Of a stretch of 64,000 bases of DNA, positions 20,073 through 29,812 are shown piece after piece. The notes under the pieces are model-generated. The model saw nothing but the letters and a program-made list of their open reading frames with translations. It did no database searches and was not told the DNA's origin. Each line of letters opens with the position of its first letter. Within the stretch, counting starts at the first letter, position 1. A program made the translations under genes and the position numbers. The DNA comes from Sphingomonas sp. 67-36 (GTDB taxonomy: Bacteria > Pseudomonadota > Alphaproteobacteria > Sphingomonadales > Sphingomonadaceae), in the NCBI GenBank assembly GCA_001897375.1, contig MKSU01000010.1, positions 62,001 to 126,000 on the forward strand. Direction: 5' to 3'.

Positions 20073-22580
20073 ATGCAGACGACGGCGCGTGTGGTGGTGA
20101 TCGGTGGCGGCGTGGTCGGGGTGAGCACGCTTTATCATCTCGCGAAGATGGGCTGGCCGGACGTGGTGCTGATCGAGCGCAAGGAACTGACCTCGGGCTC
20201 GACCTGGCATGCCGCGGGGCTGCTGCCCTTGTTCAACCTCAGCTATTCGGTCGGCAAGCTCCACCAATATTCGGTCGATTTCTATCCGACGCTGGAGGCG
20301 GAGACCGGGCTCAACGTCGGCTTCTCGAACGTCAGCAACATCCGGCTGGCGACCAGCCGCGACCGAATGGACGAATATCTCTATTACGCCGGCGTCGCAC
20401 GCACGATCGGCGTGGACGTGCGGTTCCTCACGCCGGGCGAGGTGCGCGAGGCGTGGCCGCTGGCGGATACGGCCAACCTGCTCGGCGCGATCCAGCATCC
20501 GGCGGACGGCTATATCCAGCCCGCCGACCTGACGCAGGCGCTGGCCTTCGGCGCGCGGCGGCGCGGGGCGACGATCTATCGCGAGACGACCGTCACCGGC
20601 ATTACGCAGAAGCCGAACGGCGAATGGATCGTCTCGACCGACAAGGGCGACATCGCCTGCGAGCATGTCGTCTCCGCCAGCGGCAGCTTCGCGCGGCGGA
20701 CGGGAGCGATGGTCGGGCTGGACATCCCGGTGATCCCGGTCGAGCATCAATATATCGTGACCGAGCAGCATCCCATGTTGATGGAGCGTCGCGCCAAGGG
20801 GCTGCCGGAGATGGGCGTGCTGCGCGAATCCGACGCGAGCTGGTATATGCGCGAGGAAGCGGGCGGGCTGCTGCTCGGCCCGTATGAGGTCGGCGCGCCG
20901 GCCTGCTATGTCGACGGCCCTGCGGCGAACAGCGAATATGAATTGTTTCCCGACGCGCTGGAGCGGCTGGAGCCCTATATCCTCTCCGCCATCGCGCGCG
21001 TGCCGGCATTCGGCGAGGTGGGGGTGAAGAAGGTCTATAACGGCGCGATCGCCTATACGCCGGACGGCTCCCCGATCGTCGGCCCGGCCTGGGGGAAGCG
21101 CAACTTCTGGCTCAACGAAGGCCACAGCTTCGGCATCACCGCGGCGGGCGGGGCAGGGTGGCAGCTCGCGCAATGGATCGTCGAGGGCGAGCCGGGCATC
21201 GACATGATGGGCGTCGATCCGCGCCGCTTCGGCGACTATGCCGGCGAAGGCTATCTGATCGAGAAGAATGAGGAGGCCTATGCGCGCGTCTTCTCCGTCC
21301 ATTATCCGGACGAGGAGCGCGAGGCCGCCCGCCCGCTGCGCCGCGCGCCCTGCTACGACCGGATGAAGGCGTTGGGCGCAGTGTTCGGCAGCGTGTTTGG
21401 CTGGGAGCGGCCGAACTGGTTTGCGCCGCAGGGCTATGCGCTGACCGACGCGGACCTCGACAAGCCGGACGTGATCCTGAACGACAACCATCCGGTCGTG
21501 TCCGGCGAGCCGATCCGCGAGAAATGGTCGTTCCGCCGCTCCAATTATTTCGAGCATGTCGGGCGCGAGTGCCTGCACGTCCACGAGAAGGTCGGCCTGC
21601 TCGACATGACCGCCTTCGCCAAATGCCTGATCTCCGGGCCGGGGGCGGAAGACTGGCTCAACGCGCTGCTCAGCAATGTCGTGCCGAAGAAAGTCGGCAA
21701 GCTCTCGCTCTCCTATCTGCTGACGGCCGAGGGCGGGGTGCGGGCGGAGTTCACCGTCTACAAGAAGGCGCCGGAGACCTATTATCTCGTCTCCGCCGGC
21801 GCGCTGGAGCGGCACGACCACGATTATCTGGCGAAGGCGCTGCCCGCCGACGGCTCGGTGCGGTTCGAGCGGCTGACGACGCAGATGGGCGTGCTGGTGC
21901 TCGCCGGGCCGAAGGCGCGCGACGTGTTGCAGGTGGTGACGCGCGCGGACTTGTCGAACGCGGCCTTCCCTTGGCTCACCGGCCAGCGCATCTCGATCGG
22001 CGCGGCGCCGGTCGATGCCTTGCGCGTCAATTTCATCGGCGAGCTGGGCTGGGAGATCCACCATCCGATCGAGATGCAGAATTACATCTTCGACAAGCTG
22101 ATGGCGGCCGGCGCGGCGCACGATATCCGCCCTTTCGGCATCCGCGCGATGGACAGCATGCGGCTCGAAAAGGGCTACAAACTGATCCCGCGCGAATTGT
22201 CGGTGGAATATGCCGCGCTGGAGAGCGGGCTGGATCGCTTCGTCAGCTTCAAAAAGCCTGCGTTCGTCGGGCGCGAGGGCCTGCTCGCGCGCGCGGAGCG
22301 GGGGCTGCAATGGCAATTCGTGACGCTGGAGGTGTCGGGCGTGACCGACGCCGATGCGCGCGGCTCCGAGCCGATCCTGCGCGACGGCGCGCTGGTCGGC
22401 CGCGCGACCTCCGGCGGCTATGGCTGGCGGACGGGCAAATCGCTGGCGCTGGCGATGGTCTCACCGGACCATGCAACGCCGGGGACGGCGCTGGAGATCG
22501 TCATCCTTGGCAAGTCCCATAAGGCGGTGGTGATCCCGGATTCGCCGTTCGATCCCGACAATCACGCATTGCGGAGCTGA
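20073..22580 (+). CDS. Dimethylglycine/sarcosine dehydrogenase-like flavoprotein with GcvT domains
   Basis: 835 aa from ATG 20073 (GAGGGG five bases upstream); an open frame continues 65 codons further up without a plausible start. Domains: an N-terminal FAD-binding oxidoreductase (VVVIGGGVVGVSTLYHLAKM, STWHAAGLLPLFN), an FAO_M-type linker, then GCV_T and GCV_T_C tetrahydrofolate-binding folds (about residue 430 onward, NFIGELGWEIHHP, RLEKGYKL). The family oxidises N-methylated amino acids and passes the methyl as methylene-THF. First gene of a six-gene operon with a betaine demethylase and soxBDAG; dimethylglycine is the most likely substrate. Confidence 0.85.
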   Translation: MQTTARVVVIGGGVVGVSTLYHLAKMGWPDVVLIERKELTSGSTWHAAGLLPLFNLSYSVGKLHQYSVDFYPTLEAETGLNVGFSNVSNIRLATSRDRMDEYLYYAGVARTIGVDVRFLTPGEVREAWPLADTANLLGAIQHPADGYIQPADLTQALAFGARRRGATIYRETTVTGITQKPNGEWIVSTDKGDIACEHVVSASGSFARRTGAMVGLDIPVIPVEHQYIVTEQHPMLMERRAKGLPEMGVLRESDASWYMREEAGGLLLGPYEVGAPACYVDGPAANSEYELFPDALERLEPYILSAIARVPAFGEVGVKKVYNGAIAYTPDGSPIVGPAWGKRNFWLNEGHSFGITAAGGAGWQLAQWIVEGEPGIDMMGVDPRRFGDYAGEGYLIEKNEEAYARVFSVHYPDEEREAARPLRRAPCYDRMKALGAVFGSVFGWERPNWFAPQGYALTDADLDKPDVILNDNHPVVSGEPIREKWSFRRSNYFEHVGRECLHVHEKVGLLDMTAFAKCLISGPGAEDWLNALLSNVVPKKVGKLSLSYLLTAEGGVRAEFTVYKKAPETYYLVSAGALERHDHDYLAKALPADGSVRFERLTTQMGVLVLAGPKARDVLQVVTRADLSNAAFPWLTGQRISIGAAPVDALRVNFIGELGWEIHHPIEMQNYIFDKLMAAGAAHDIRPFGIRAMDSMRLEKGYKLIPRELSVEYAALESGLDRFVSFKKPAFVGREGLLARAERGLQWQFVTLEVSGVTDADARGSEPILRDGALVGRATSGGYGWRTGKSLALAMVSPDHATPGTALEIVILGKSHKAVVIPDSPFDPDNHALRS

Positions 22581-22584
22581 TGCG

Positions 22585-23832
22585 ATGAGCGATTTCGCCG
22601 CGATCGCCGAGCTGCTGGCGCAGAACCGCCCCGGATACACTTTGCCGCAGCAGCTCTATGTCGGCGAGGAGGCGTATCGCTTCGATGCGGAGGTGATGCT
22701 GAAATCGGTGTGGCTCTACGCCTGCACCGTGGCGCATGTGAAGAACCCCGGCGACTGGTATCTGTTCGAGCTTGGCGAAACCTCCGCGATCATCCTGCGC
22801 GGGCGCGATGGGGAGATCCGCGCCTTCCACAACACCTGCACGCATCGCGGCGCGAAATTGTGCGACGGCCGCGCGGGCAACGCGCCGCGCATCATGTGCC
22901 CCTATCACCAATGGACCTTCGCGCTCGATGGCAAATTGCTCGCCGCGCGCAACATGCCGGAGGAGTTCGAGAAAGCGGCGTTCGGCCTGCGCCCGGTCGC
23001 AGTCGAGAATGCGGGCGGGCTGATCTTCCTGTGCTTCGCCGACGACCCGCCGCCGATCGACCGCGCCAAGGCGGATATCGCGGCGCAGGTGAAGCTCTAC
23101 GACATGGATCGGCTGAGGGTGGCGGTGCAGGACGATTTGATCGAGCACGCCAACTGGAAGCTCGTGATGGAGAATAATCGCGAATGCTATCATTGCGATG
23201 TCAACCATCCCGAATTGCTCAAGTCGCTCTCCACCTACGGCTTCGGCAAGGGACTGCCGGAGGACGGCGAGGGCGATGTGGTGGACGACGCGCGATTCGA
23301 CGCGATGCTGGAGGAGCAGCGCGCGCATTGGCAGGCGCTCGGCATCTACCATGACCTGATCGAGTTCCCCGAAGGCTGGTGGCACCGCGTCGCGCGGCTG
23401 CCGCTGGCTCATGGCGCGGTGTCGCAGACGCTCGACGGCAAACCCGCGTCCGGGAAGCTGATCTGGCCGCACGGGCTGGAGCCGACCAGCCTGTCGATCT
23501 GGACCCAGCCCAATTCGTGGCATCACTTCTGCTGCGATCATGTCGTCACCTTCTCGCTGGTCCCGCTCGGGCCGGACCGCACGTTGCTGCGCACGAGCTG
23601 GCTGGTGCACGAGGATGCGGTGGAGGGCGTGGATTACGATCCCGAAAACCTCGCCGCCGTGTGGCGCGCGACCAATAAGCAGGACAGCCGGCTCGCCAGC
23701 ATCAACCACGCCGGCATCCGCGGCGACGGCTATCGGCAGGGGATGTATTCGGTGGAGGAGAAGCTGGTCGACGCGTTCAAGACCTTCTACGTCGAACGCG
23801 GCGCGGCGGCGCTGGCCGCGCGGGGGGCGTGA
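22585..23832 (+). CDS. Rieske non-heme iron demethylase alpha subunit (GbcA/Stc2-like)
   Basis: 415 aa. The Rieske cluster ligands are C85-x-H87 (CTHRG) and C105-x2-H108 (CPYHQW). The mononuclear iron site is in NRECYHCDVNHPELL. This arrangement and length match oxygenases that demethylate quaternary ammonium compounds: glycine betaine (GbcA) or stachydrine (Stc2). With dimethylglycine and sarcosine enzymes either side, conversion of glycine betaine to dimethylglycine is most likely. The required ferredoxin-type reductase is not in this window. It starts five bases after the previous stop. Confidence 0.87.
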   Translation: MSDFAAIAELLAQNRPGYTLPQQLYVGEEAYRFDAEVMLKSVWLYACTVAHVKNPGDWYLFELGETSAIILRGRDGEIRAFHNTCTHRGAKLCDGRAGNAPRIMCPYHQWTFALDGKLLAARNMPEEFEKAAFGLRPVAVENAGGLIFLCFADDPPPIDRAKADIAAQVKLYDMDRLRVAVQDDLIEHANWKLVMENNRECYHCDVNHPELLKSLSTYGFGKGLPEDGEGDVVDDARFDAMLEEQRAHWQALGIYHDLIEFPEGWWHRVARLPLAHGAVSQTLDGKPASGKLIWPHGLEPTSLSIWTQPNSWHHFCCDHVVTFSLVPLGPDRTLLRTSWLVHEDAVEGVDYDPENLAAVWRATNKQDSRLASINHAGIRGDGYRQGMYSVEEKLVDAFKTFYVERGAAALAARGA

Positions 23833-25085
23833 TGCGGCGCTTCTCCGCCCTCAGCCTGTTCGCCGAAGCCTTGCGCGGGCATCAGGAATGGCCCGAGCAT
23901 TGGCCGGACAAGCCGCCGAAGGCCGCCTATGACGCGATCATCGTCGGCGCGGGCGGGCATGGGCTGGGCGCGGCCTACTATCTCGCGAGCAAGTACGGCA
24001 TCCGCAACGTCGCGGTGATCGAGAAGGGCTGGCTGGGCGGCGGCAACACCGGGCGCAACACCACGATCATCCGCTCCAACTATCTCTACGACGAGAGCGC
24101 GCATCTCTACGACCATGCCGTCAAATTGTGGGACGGCTTGAGCCAAGAGCTGAACTTCAACGTCATGTATTCGAAGCGCGGCGTGCTGATGCTCGCGCAC
24201 AACGTGCACGACGTGCAGAGCTTCAGGCGCCATATCCACGCCAACCGGCTGAACGGCGTCGACAACGAATGGCTCACGGCGGAGGAATGCAAGGCTTATT
24301 GCCCGCCGCTCGATATCTCGCCCAACGCGCGGCACCCGGTGCTGGGCGGCGCGCTCCAGCGGCGCGGGGGCACGGCGCGGCACGACAGCGTGGCATGGGG
24401 CTATGCCCGCGCGGCGGCGGCGCTGGGGGTGGACATCATCCAGAATTGCGCCGTCACCGGCATAAGGCGCGGGCCGGACGGCGCGGTGCAGGGCGTGGAG
24501 ACCGAGCGCGGCTTCATCGCGGCGAAGAAGGTGGGCGTGTCGGCGGCGGGCAGCAGCTCGCTGGTGATGCGGATGGCGGGGCTGGATTTCCCGCTGGAAA
24601 GCTATCCGCTCCAGGCTTTGGTGTCGGAGCCGGTGAAGCCGATTTTCCCCTGCGTCGTCATGTCGAACACGGTGCACGCCTATATCAGCCAGTCCGACAA
24701 GGGCGAGCTGGTGATCGGCGCGGGGACCGATCAATATACCAGCTATTCGCAGCGCGGCGCGCTGCACATCATCGAGCATACGTTGGCATCGATCTGCGAG
24801 ATCTTCCCGATCTTCACGCGGATGCGGATGCTCAGGAGCTGGGGCGGGATCGTCGACGTCACGCCGGACCGCTCGCCGATCCTTGGCAAGACGCCGGTGC
24901 CGGGGCTCTACGTCAATTGCGGCTGGGGCACCGGCGGGTTCAAGGCGACGCCGGGCGCGGGCGACCTGCTCGCCTATACGATGGCGCATGACGCGCCGCA
25001 TCCGATCAACGCGCCGTTCAACCTCGACCGCTTCCGTAACGGCGGCCTGATCGACGAGGCCGCCGCCGCGGCGGTCGCGCATTGA
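23832..25085 (+). CDS. soxB: Sarcosine oxidase beta subunit
   Basis: 417 aa, starting within the stop of the Rieske gene (TGATG overlap). FAD-binding motif IIVGAGGHGLGAAYYLASKYG, then the GNTGRNTTIIRSNY segment typical of heterotetrameric sarcosine oxidase beta, where FMN is covalently attached near the active site, and the C-terminal NCGWGTGGFKATPG. The beta subunit carries out oxidation of sarcosine to glycine with O2. Gene order beta-delta-alpha-gamma matches the classical soxBDAG operon. Confidence 0.95.
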   Translation: MRRFSALSLFAEALRGHQEWPEHWPDKPPKAAYDAIIVGAGGHGLGAAYYLASKYGIRNVAVIEKGWLGGGNTGRNTTIIRSNYLYDESAHLYDHAVKLWDGLSQELNFNVMYSKRGVLMLAHNVHDVQSFRRHIHANRLNGVDNEWLTAEECKAYCPPLDISPNARHPVLGGALQRRGGTARHDSVAWGYARAAAALGVDIIQNCAVTGIRRGPDGAVQGVETERGFIAAKKVGVSAAGSSSLVMRMAGLDFPLESYPLQALVSEPVKPIFPCVVMSNTVHAYISQSDKGELVIGAGTDQYTSYSQRGALHIIEHTLASICEIFPIFTRMRMLRSWGGIVDVTPDRSPILGKTPVPGLYVNCGWGTGGFKATPGAGDLLAYTMAHDAPHPINAPFNLDRFRNGGLIDEAAAAAVAH

Positions 25086-25098
25086 GGGGAGCGGGACG

Positions 25099-25371
25099 AT
25101 GCTGCTGATCCATTGCCCCTATTGCGACGAGGACCGCGCCGAGGTGGAGTTCGTCTATGGCGGCGAGGCGCATATCGCCCGCCCGCCCGATCCCTCGGCG
25201 CTGGGCGACGCGGAATGGGAAGCCTATCTCTACCTGCGCGCCAATCCGCGCGGTCGGCATCATGAGCGCTGGCGGCACACGCACGGCTGCGGCCGCTTCT
25301 TCAACGCGGTGCGCGACACGGTGACCGACCGTTTCGAGACCACCTACAAGGCGGGCGAGGCGCGGGCGTGA
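25099..25371 (+). CDS. soxD: Sarcosine oxidase delta subunit
   Basis: 90 aa, the usual length. CPYC near the N-terminus and H-x2-C (HTHGCGRFF) near residue 60 are the zinc ligands of SoxD. The subunit is structural in the SoxABDG complex. Its stop overlaps the soxA GTG start (GTGA). Confidence 0.95.
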   Translation: MLLIHCPYCDEDRAEVEFVYGGEAHIARPPDPSALGDAEWEAYLYLRANPRGRHHERWRHTHGCGRFFNAVRDTVTDRFETTYKAGEARA

Positions 25372-28232
25372 GCGGATATCGGTTGCCCGCCGGCGGGCGT
25401 ATCGACCGGAATGCGCCGATCCGCTTCCGCTTCGACGGGAAGGACTATCGCGGGTTCGCGGGCGACACGCTCGCCTCCGCACTGGTGGCGAGCGGCGTCA
25501 CCGTGTTCGGGCGCTCGTTCAAATATCACCGCCCGCGCGGATTGCTGGCGACGGGCGTGGAGGAGCCGAACGCGCTCGTCACGATCGATCGCGGGCCGGG
25601 GCGGGTGACGCCGAACCTGCGCGCGCCCTCCGTCGCGCTGCATGAGGGGCTGACGGCGGCGAGCCAGAATCGCTATCCCTCGCTGCGCTTGGATCTCGGC
25701 GCGGTGAACGACAAGCTGGGGGCGTTCTTCCCGGCGGGCTTCTACAACAAGACTTTCATGTGGCCGCGCTCGGCGTGGGAGAAGGTCTACGAGCCGGCGA
25801 TCCGCCGCATGGCCGGGCTGGGCGAAAGCCCCGTGACACGCGATCCCGATCATTACGCCGCCACCTATGCGCATTGCGAGACCTTGGTGATCGGCGGCGG
25901 CCCCGCCGGCATCGCGGCGGCGCTGGAGGCGGGCGGGCGCGGCGGCCGGGTGATCCTGATCGACGAGCAGGAGGAACCGGGCGGTGGCGCGCTCGCCGAT
26001 CCGGCGCAATGGGCGTGGCTGGAGGAGAGCTTGGCGAGGCTGGCGGCGCTCGCCAATGTCCGCGTGCTCACGCGGACGACGGCGTTCGGCTTCTATCACC
26101 GGAATTTCGTCGGCGCGGTCGAGCGGCTGACCGATCATCTTCCCCCCGCCGGAGCGAGCGGCGCGCGCGAGAAGCTGTGGCGCATCCGGGCGGGCGAGGT
26201 GGTGTTGGCGCAGGGTGCGATCGAGCGGCCTCTGGTGTTCGACGGCAATGACGTGCCCGGCGTGATGCTGGCGAGCGCGGCGCGAACGCTGGCGTTGCGC
26301 TACGGCGTTGCGGTCGGGCGGCGCGTCGTGGTGATGGCGGTGCATGACAGCGGCTGGCGCGACGCGCTCGCGCTGGCGGCGGCGGTCGTGACGATCGCGG
26401 CGATCGTGGACCTGCGCGATGCGGTGGACTCGCGGCTGCTGTCGGCGGCGGAGGCGGCTGGGATCGCCTGCCGCACCGGCCATGCGGTGACGGGCGTGCG
26501 CGGCCGCCTCGCGGTGAGCGGCGTGGAGATCGCGCCCGGCGGCACCGGCGCGGCGGAGCGGATCGCGTGTGACGCATTGCTGATAGCGGGCGGCTGGACG
26601 CCCTCCGTCCACCTGTGGAGCCATGCGCGCGGCACCTTGCGCTGGGATGACGCATGGGGGGCCTATCTCCCCGATGCCGCGATCGAGCAGGTGCGCTGCG
26701 TCGGCGCATGCGGCGGCGATTGGGATTTCGGAGGTGGCGTCGCGGTGCCGGCGCTGCCCTCCGCCAAGCCGGCGCACCGGCAGAAGGCGTTCGTCGATTA
26801 CCAGAACGACGTGAAGTCGGGTGATATCGAACTGGCGGTGCGCGAAGGCTATCGCTCGATCGAGCATATCAAGCGCTACACCACCAACGGCATGGCGACC
26901 GATCAGGGCAAGACATCGAACCTGAACGGCCTGCGCATCGCGTCGGAGGCGCTGGCGCGGCCGGTGACGCAGGTCGGCCTCACCACCTTCCGCCCGCCCT
27001 ATACGCCGCAGACGTTCGGCGCGCTGATGGGGCATCACAAGGATGCCTTGTTCCAGCCGGTGCGCAAGACCGCGATCGACGGCTGGGCAATGGAACATGG
27101 CGCGGTGTTCGAGAATGTCGCGCAATGGCGGCGCGCGCGCTATTTCCCGCAAGCGGGCGAGGACATGCACGCGGCGGTGGCGCGCGAATGCCGCGCGGTG
27201 CGGGAGAGCGTCGGCATGTTCGACGCCTCGACGCTCGGCAAGATCGAGGTGGTCGGGCCGGACGCGGCGGAATTCCTCAACCGCATGTACACGAATCCGT
27301 GGAAGTCGCTCCTGCCCGGCCGCTGCCGCTATGGCCTGATGCTGCGCGAGGATGGGTTCATCACCGACGACGGCGTGGCGGGGCGGATGGCCGACGACCG
27401 CTTCCACGTCACCACCACCACCGGCGGTGCGGCGCGCGTGCTGGCGATGATGGAGGATTACCTCCAGACCGAATGGCCCGGCCTGAACGTCTGGCTGACC
27501 AGCACGACCGAGCACTGGGCGGTGATCGCGGTGCAGGGCCCGCGCGCGCGCGATGTGATCGCGCCGCTGGTGGAGGGGATCGACCTGTCGCCCGACGCCT
27601 TCCCGCACATGGCGGTGCGTGAGGGGCGGATCTGCGGCGTGCCGACACGGCTGTTCCGGGTGAGCTTCACCGGCGAGCTTGGCTTCGAGGTCAACGTCCC
27701 CGCCGGCCATGCGCGCGCGGTGTGGGAGGCGATCGATGTGGCGGGGCAGCAGTTCGGCATCACGCCTTATGGCACCGAGACGATGCATGTGCTGCGCGCG
27801 GAAAAGGGCTTCATCATCGTCGGGCAGGATACCGACGGCACGGTGACGCCCGACGATGCCGGCATGGATTGGGCGATCGGCAAGAAGAAGCGCGATTTCG
27901 TCGGCAAGCGTTCCCTCGCGCGGCCGGACATGGTGGTGGGCGGGCGCAAGCAGTTCGTCGGCCTGCTCACCGACGATCCGGCCGAGGTGCTGGAGGAAGG
28001 CGCGCAGATCGTCGCCGATCCCGCGCAGCCGATGCCGATGACGATGATCGGTCACGTCACCTCCTCCTATTGGAGCGCGACGCTCGGCCGCTCGATCGCG
28101 CTGGCGCTGGTGCGGGACGGGCGGGCGCTCATGGGCGAGGCGCTGTATGTGCCGATGCCGGGGCGGACGATCCGTGCGACCGTCTGCCCGACGGTATTCT
28201 ACGATGCGGAAGGGAGCCGTCTGAATGATTGA
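25368..28232 (+). CDS. soxA: Sarcosine oxidase alpha subunit
   Basis: 954 aa from a GTG that overlaps the soxD stop. Order of domains: an N-terminal 2Fe-2S-like fold (FRFDGKDYRGFAGDTLASAL), a dinucleotide-binding NAD module (LVIGGGPAGIAAALEAGGRG) and a GcvT-type folate-binding C-terminus (about residue 560 onward; VSFTGELGFEVNVPAGH). In the complex it binds NAD+ and the folate site where formaldehyde from sarcosine becomes 5,10-methylene-THF. Complete for the family. Confidence 0.95.
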   Translation: MSGYRLPAGGRIDRNAPIRFRFDGKDYRGFAGDTLASALVASGVTVFGRSFKYHRPRGLLATGVEEPNALVTIDRGPGRVTPNLRAPSVALHEGLTAASQNRYPSLRLDLGAVNDKLGAFFPAGFYNKTFMWPRSAWEKVYEPAIRRMAGLGESPVTRDPDHYAATYAHCETLVIGGGPAGIAAALEAGGRGGRVILIDEQEEPGGGALADPAQWAWLEESLARLAALANVRVLTRTTAFGFYHRNFVGAVERLTDHLPPAGASGAREKLWRIRAGEVVLAQGAIERPLVFDGNDVPGVMLASAARTLALRYGVAVGRRVVVMAVHDSGWRDALALAAAVVTIAAIVDLRDAVDSRLLSAAEAAGIACRTGHAVTGVRGRLAVSGVEIAPGGTGAAERIACDALLIAGGWTPSVHLWSHARGTLRWDDAWGAYLPDAAIEQVRCVGACGGDWDFGGGVAVPALPSAKPAHRQKAFVDYQNDVKSGDIELAVREGYRSIEHIKRYTTNGMATDQGKTSNLNGLRIASEALARPVTQVGLTTFRPPYTPQTFGALMGHHKDALFQPVRKTAIDGWAMEHGAVFENVAQWRRARYFPQAGEDMHAAVARECRAVRESVGMFDASTLGKIEVVGPDAAEFLNRMYTNPWKSLLPGRCRYGLMLREDGFITDDGVAGRMADDRFHVTTTTGGAARVLAMMEDYLQTEWPGLNVWLTSTTEHWAVIAVQGPRARDVIAPLVEGIDLSPDAFPHMAVREGRICGVPTRLFRVSFTGELGFEVNVPAGHARAVWEAIDVAGQQFGITPYGTETMHVLRAEKGFIIVGQDTDGTVTPDDAGMDWAIGKKKRDFVGKRSLARPDMVVGGRKQFVGLLTDDPAEVLEEGAQIVADPAQPMPMTMIGHVTSSYWSATLGRSIALALVRDGRALMGEALYVPMPGRTIRATVCPTVFYDAEGSRLND

Positions 28233-28749
28233 GATCGCCCCGCTCGCCATCGCAGCGACCGATCTCGCGGTGGGGGCGGAGCCGCTGGCTGGCCGTAACG
28301 TGCGGTTGTCGCTCGCCCCGTCCGCCGCGCGCTATTCGCTGCGCGCGCGGGATGCGGCGCTGCTGTCGGCGGTGATCGGACGCGCGCTGCCGGCGCGGAT
28401 CGGCGAGATGGTGGAGGGCATCGCCTGCCTTGGGCCGGACGAATGGCTCGCCTTGCTACCGGCGGGCGGGGTGTTGGCGCTCGGCGAGGAGCAGGCGGTG
28501 AGCGTGGTGGACATCTCCGATCGCGCGCTCGGCTTCGTGCTGGAGGGGCGCGGCGCGGCGGCGGCGATCGCCAGCGGCTGCCCCCTCGATCTGGAGCGTT
28601 TCGCCGTCGGCCGCGCGACGCGCACCTTGTTCGAGACGGTCGAGATCGTGCTGTTCCGCGAGGATGAGACTCGTTTCCGCGTCGAGGTGTGGCGCAGCTT
28701 CGCGCCGTGGCTGTGGCACGCGCTCGCCGCAGTAATAGCGGAGGGTTAG
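28225..28749 (+). CDS. soxG: Sarcosine oxidase gamma subunit
   Basis: 174 aa, overlapping the end of soxA by eight bases. Typical SoxG features: VVDISDRALGFVLEGRGAAA in the middle and the C-terminal FRVEVWRSFAPWLWHAL. It is a structural subunit with a truncated GcvT-like fold. Its stop codon overlaps the stop of the convergent LysR gene. Confidence 0.92.
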   Translation: MIEIAPLAIAATDLAVGAEPLAGRNVRLSLAPSAARYSLRARDAALLSAVIGRALPARIGEMVEGIACLGPDEWLALLPAGGVLALGEEQAVSVVDISDRALGFVLEGRGAAAAIASGCPLDLERFAVGRATRTLFETVEIVLFREDETRFRVEVWRSFAPWLWHALAAVIAEG

Positions 28750-29693
28750 GCTGAGGGGACTGTCCAGGGCAATTGCGCCAATATCGGCGCCAGCGCCTGC
28801 TCGCGGATCACCTCGCGCGCGAGATCGGCGGTATGTTCGGCGAGATCGCCAAGCTCGCCGGCACGCGCCACCACCTGGATGCGACGCGAGAAGCGCGCGC
28901 GCGGCAACGGCTCGATCCTGAGGCGCGGCATCAGCGACGGCATCGCCGCGAGGCACAGCAATGACGTGATGCTCCAGCCGATGCCGAGCGCGACGGTGGT
29001 GAGTTGCTGGTGGATAATGTCCACCTCGATCACGTTGGGCAGCGCCAGCTTCATCCGCGTAAGCTGGCTCTCGATCCTTTGTCCCATGCCGGTGTCGAGC
29101 GAATAGCGCACGAACGGCAGCCGTCCGGCTGCCTCGCCGGGATCGGCCGGGCCGTCGTAATCGGCCGGAAATACCAGCACGAAGGGATCGTCCGTCACAT
29201 CGTGATGCTCGATGCCGGGATGCTTCTCCAGCGTGTTGCTGCCCGTCACCAGCATGTCGCAGCGCCGCGCGAGGAAATCCTGCTGCTGGTTGAGCGAAAT
29301 GCCCGACCGCACCCGCCAGCGCGCCACGCGCTTGCCGTGGCGGTGGAGCAAGGGTGCGGTGAGCAGGGTGGCGAACGTTTCCGACATGCCGATCGTGATC
29401 TGGTCGATCGGCTGGCGCGCGCCCTCGCGCACCTCGTCCACAACGCGCCGCGCCGCCGACAGCAATCCACGCGCCCGCTCATACAGTGCGCGGCCCGCCG
29501 GGGTGACGCCAAGCGGGCGCAGCGAGCGATCGAACAACGCGGTGCCGATGCCCTGCTCCAGTCGGGTGATCGTCTGCGACACCGCCGATTGCGTTATGCG
29601 GAGCTGCTGCGCGCTCGCCGTCATCCCGCCCAGCTCGACGGTGAGGACGAACACTTCCAGAGCATGAAGATCGAACTCGGCAGGCAGGCGCAT
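28746..29693 (-). CDS. LysR family transcriptional regulator
   Basis: 315 aa from ATG 29693 with GGAG six bases before it; a TTG at 29711 is an alternative. N-terminal winged HTH (GGMTASAQQLRITQSAVSQT) and a LysR substrate-binding domain from about residue 95. It is convergent with soxG and divergent from purU, placing it at the hinge of the one-carbon module. It is a plausible activator of both; candidate T-N11-A sites occur upstream of purU and of the operon start at 20.07 kb. The ligand could be betaine, dimethylglycine or sarcosine. Confidence 0.88.
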   Translation of the reverse strand: MRLPAEFDLHALEVFVLTVELGGMTASAQQLRITQSAVSQTITRLEQGIGTALFDRSLRPLGVTPAGRALYERARGLLSAARRVVDEVREGARQPIDQITIGMSETFATLLTAPLLHRHGKRVARWRVRSGISLNQQQDFLARRCDMLVTGSNTLEKHPGIEHHDVTDDPFVLVFPADYDGPADPGEAAGRLPFVRYSLDTGMGQRIESQLTRMKLALPNVIEVDIIHQQLTTVALGIGWSITSLLCLAAMPSLMPRLRIEPLPRARFSRRIQVVARAGELGDLAEHTADLAREVIREQALAPILAQLPWTVPSA

Positions 29694-29717
29694 CGGTCGC
29701 TCCGCGATCAAATCACC

Positions 29718-29755
29718 TGAAATTTCATATTACATCTACTTATGAGAAGCCAATG
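29718..29755. promoter_or_regulatory. Candidate regulatory sites between the LysR gene and purU
   Basis: Two elements lie in the 119-bp divergent gap: a perfect 10-bp palindrome TGAAATTTCA (29718-29727), and CTTATG-N5-CCAATG (29739-29755). The latter repeats the left half and spacing of the perfect CTTATG-N5-CATAAG site upstream of the sox operon. Either could serve LysR autoregulation. Confidence 0.35.
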
Positions 29756-29812
29756 ATCTTTCCCACTTCCGTCCTTTTGCCTAGATGCGCGTTCGGGGAA
29801 GGTGGAGTGGCA

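Noticed and set aside
25344-28250. A 968-codon open frame antisense to soxA, and similar long antisense frames under the dimethylglycine-dehydrogenase-like gene, soxB, katG, and the receptors at 37 and 47 kb.
   Set aside because: Their translations are Arg/His/Ala/Gly-rich with no domain, and they arise because high-GC codon bias removes stops from the complementary frame. The sense genes are unambiguous.
20073-28749. Classification of the 835-aa flavoprotein as a second sarcosine oxidase alpha or a glycine cleavage T protein.
   Set aside because: Its FAD domain is N-terminal and followed by GcvT folds in the dimethylglycine/sarcosine dehydrogenase order, unlike SoxA or free-standing GcvT.
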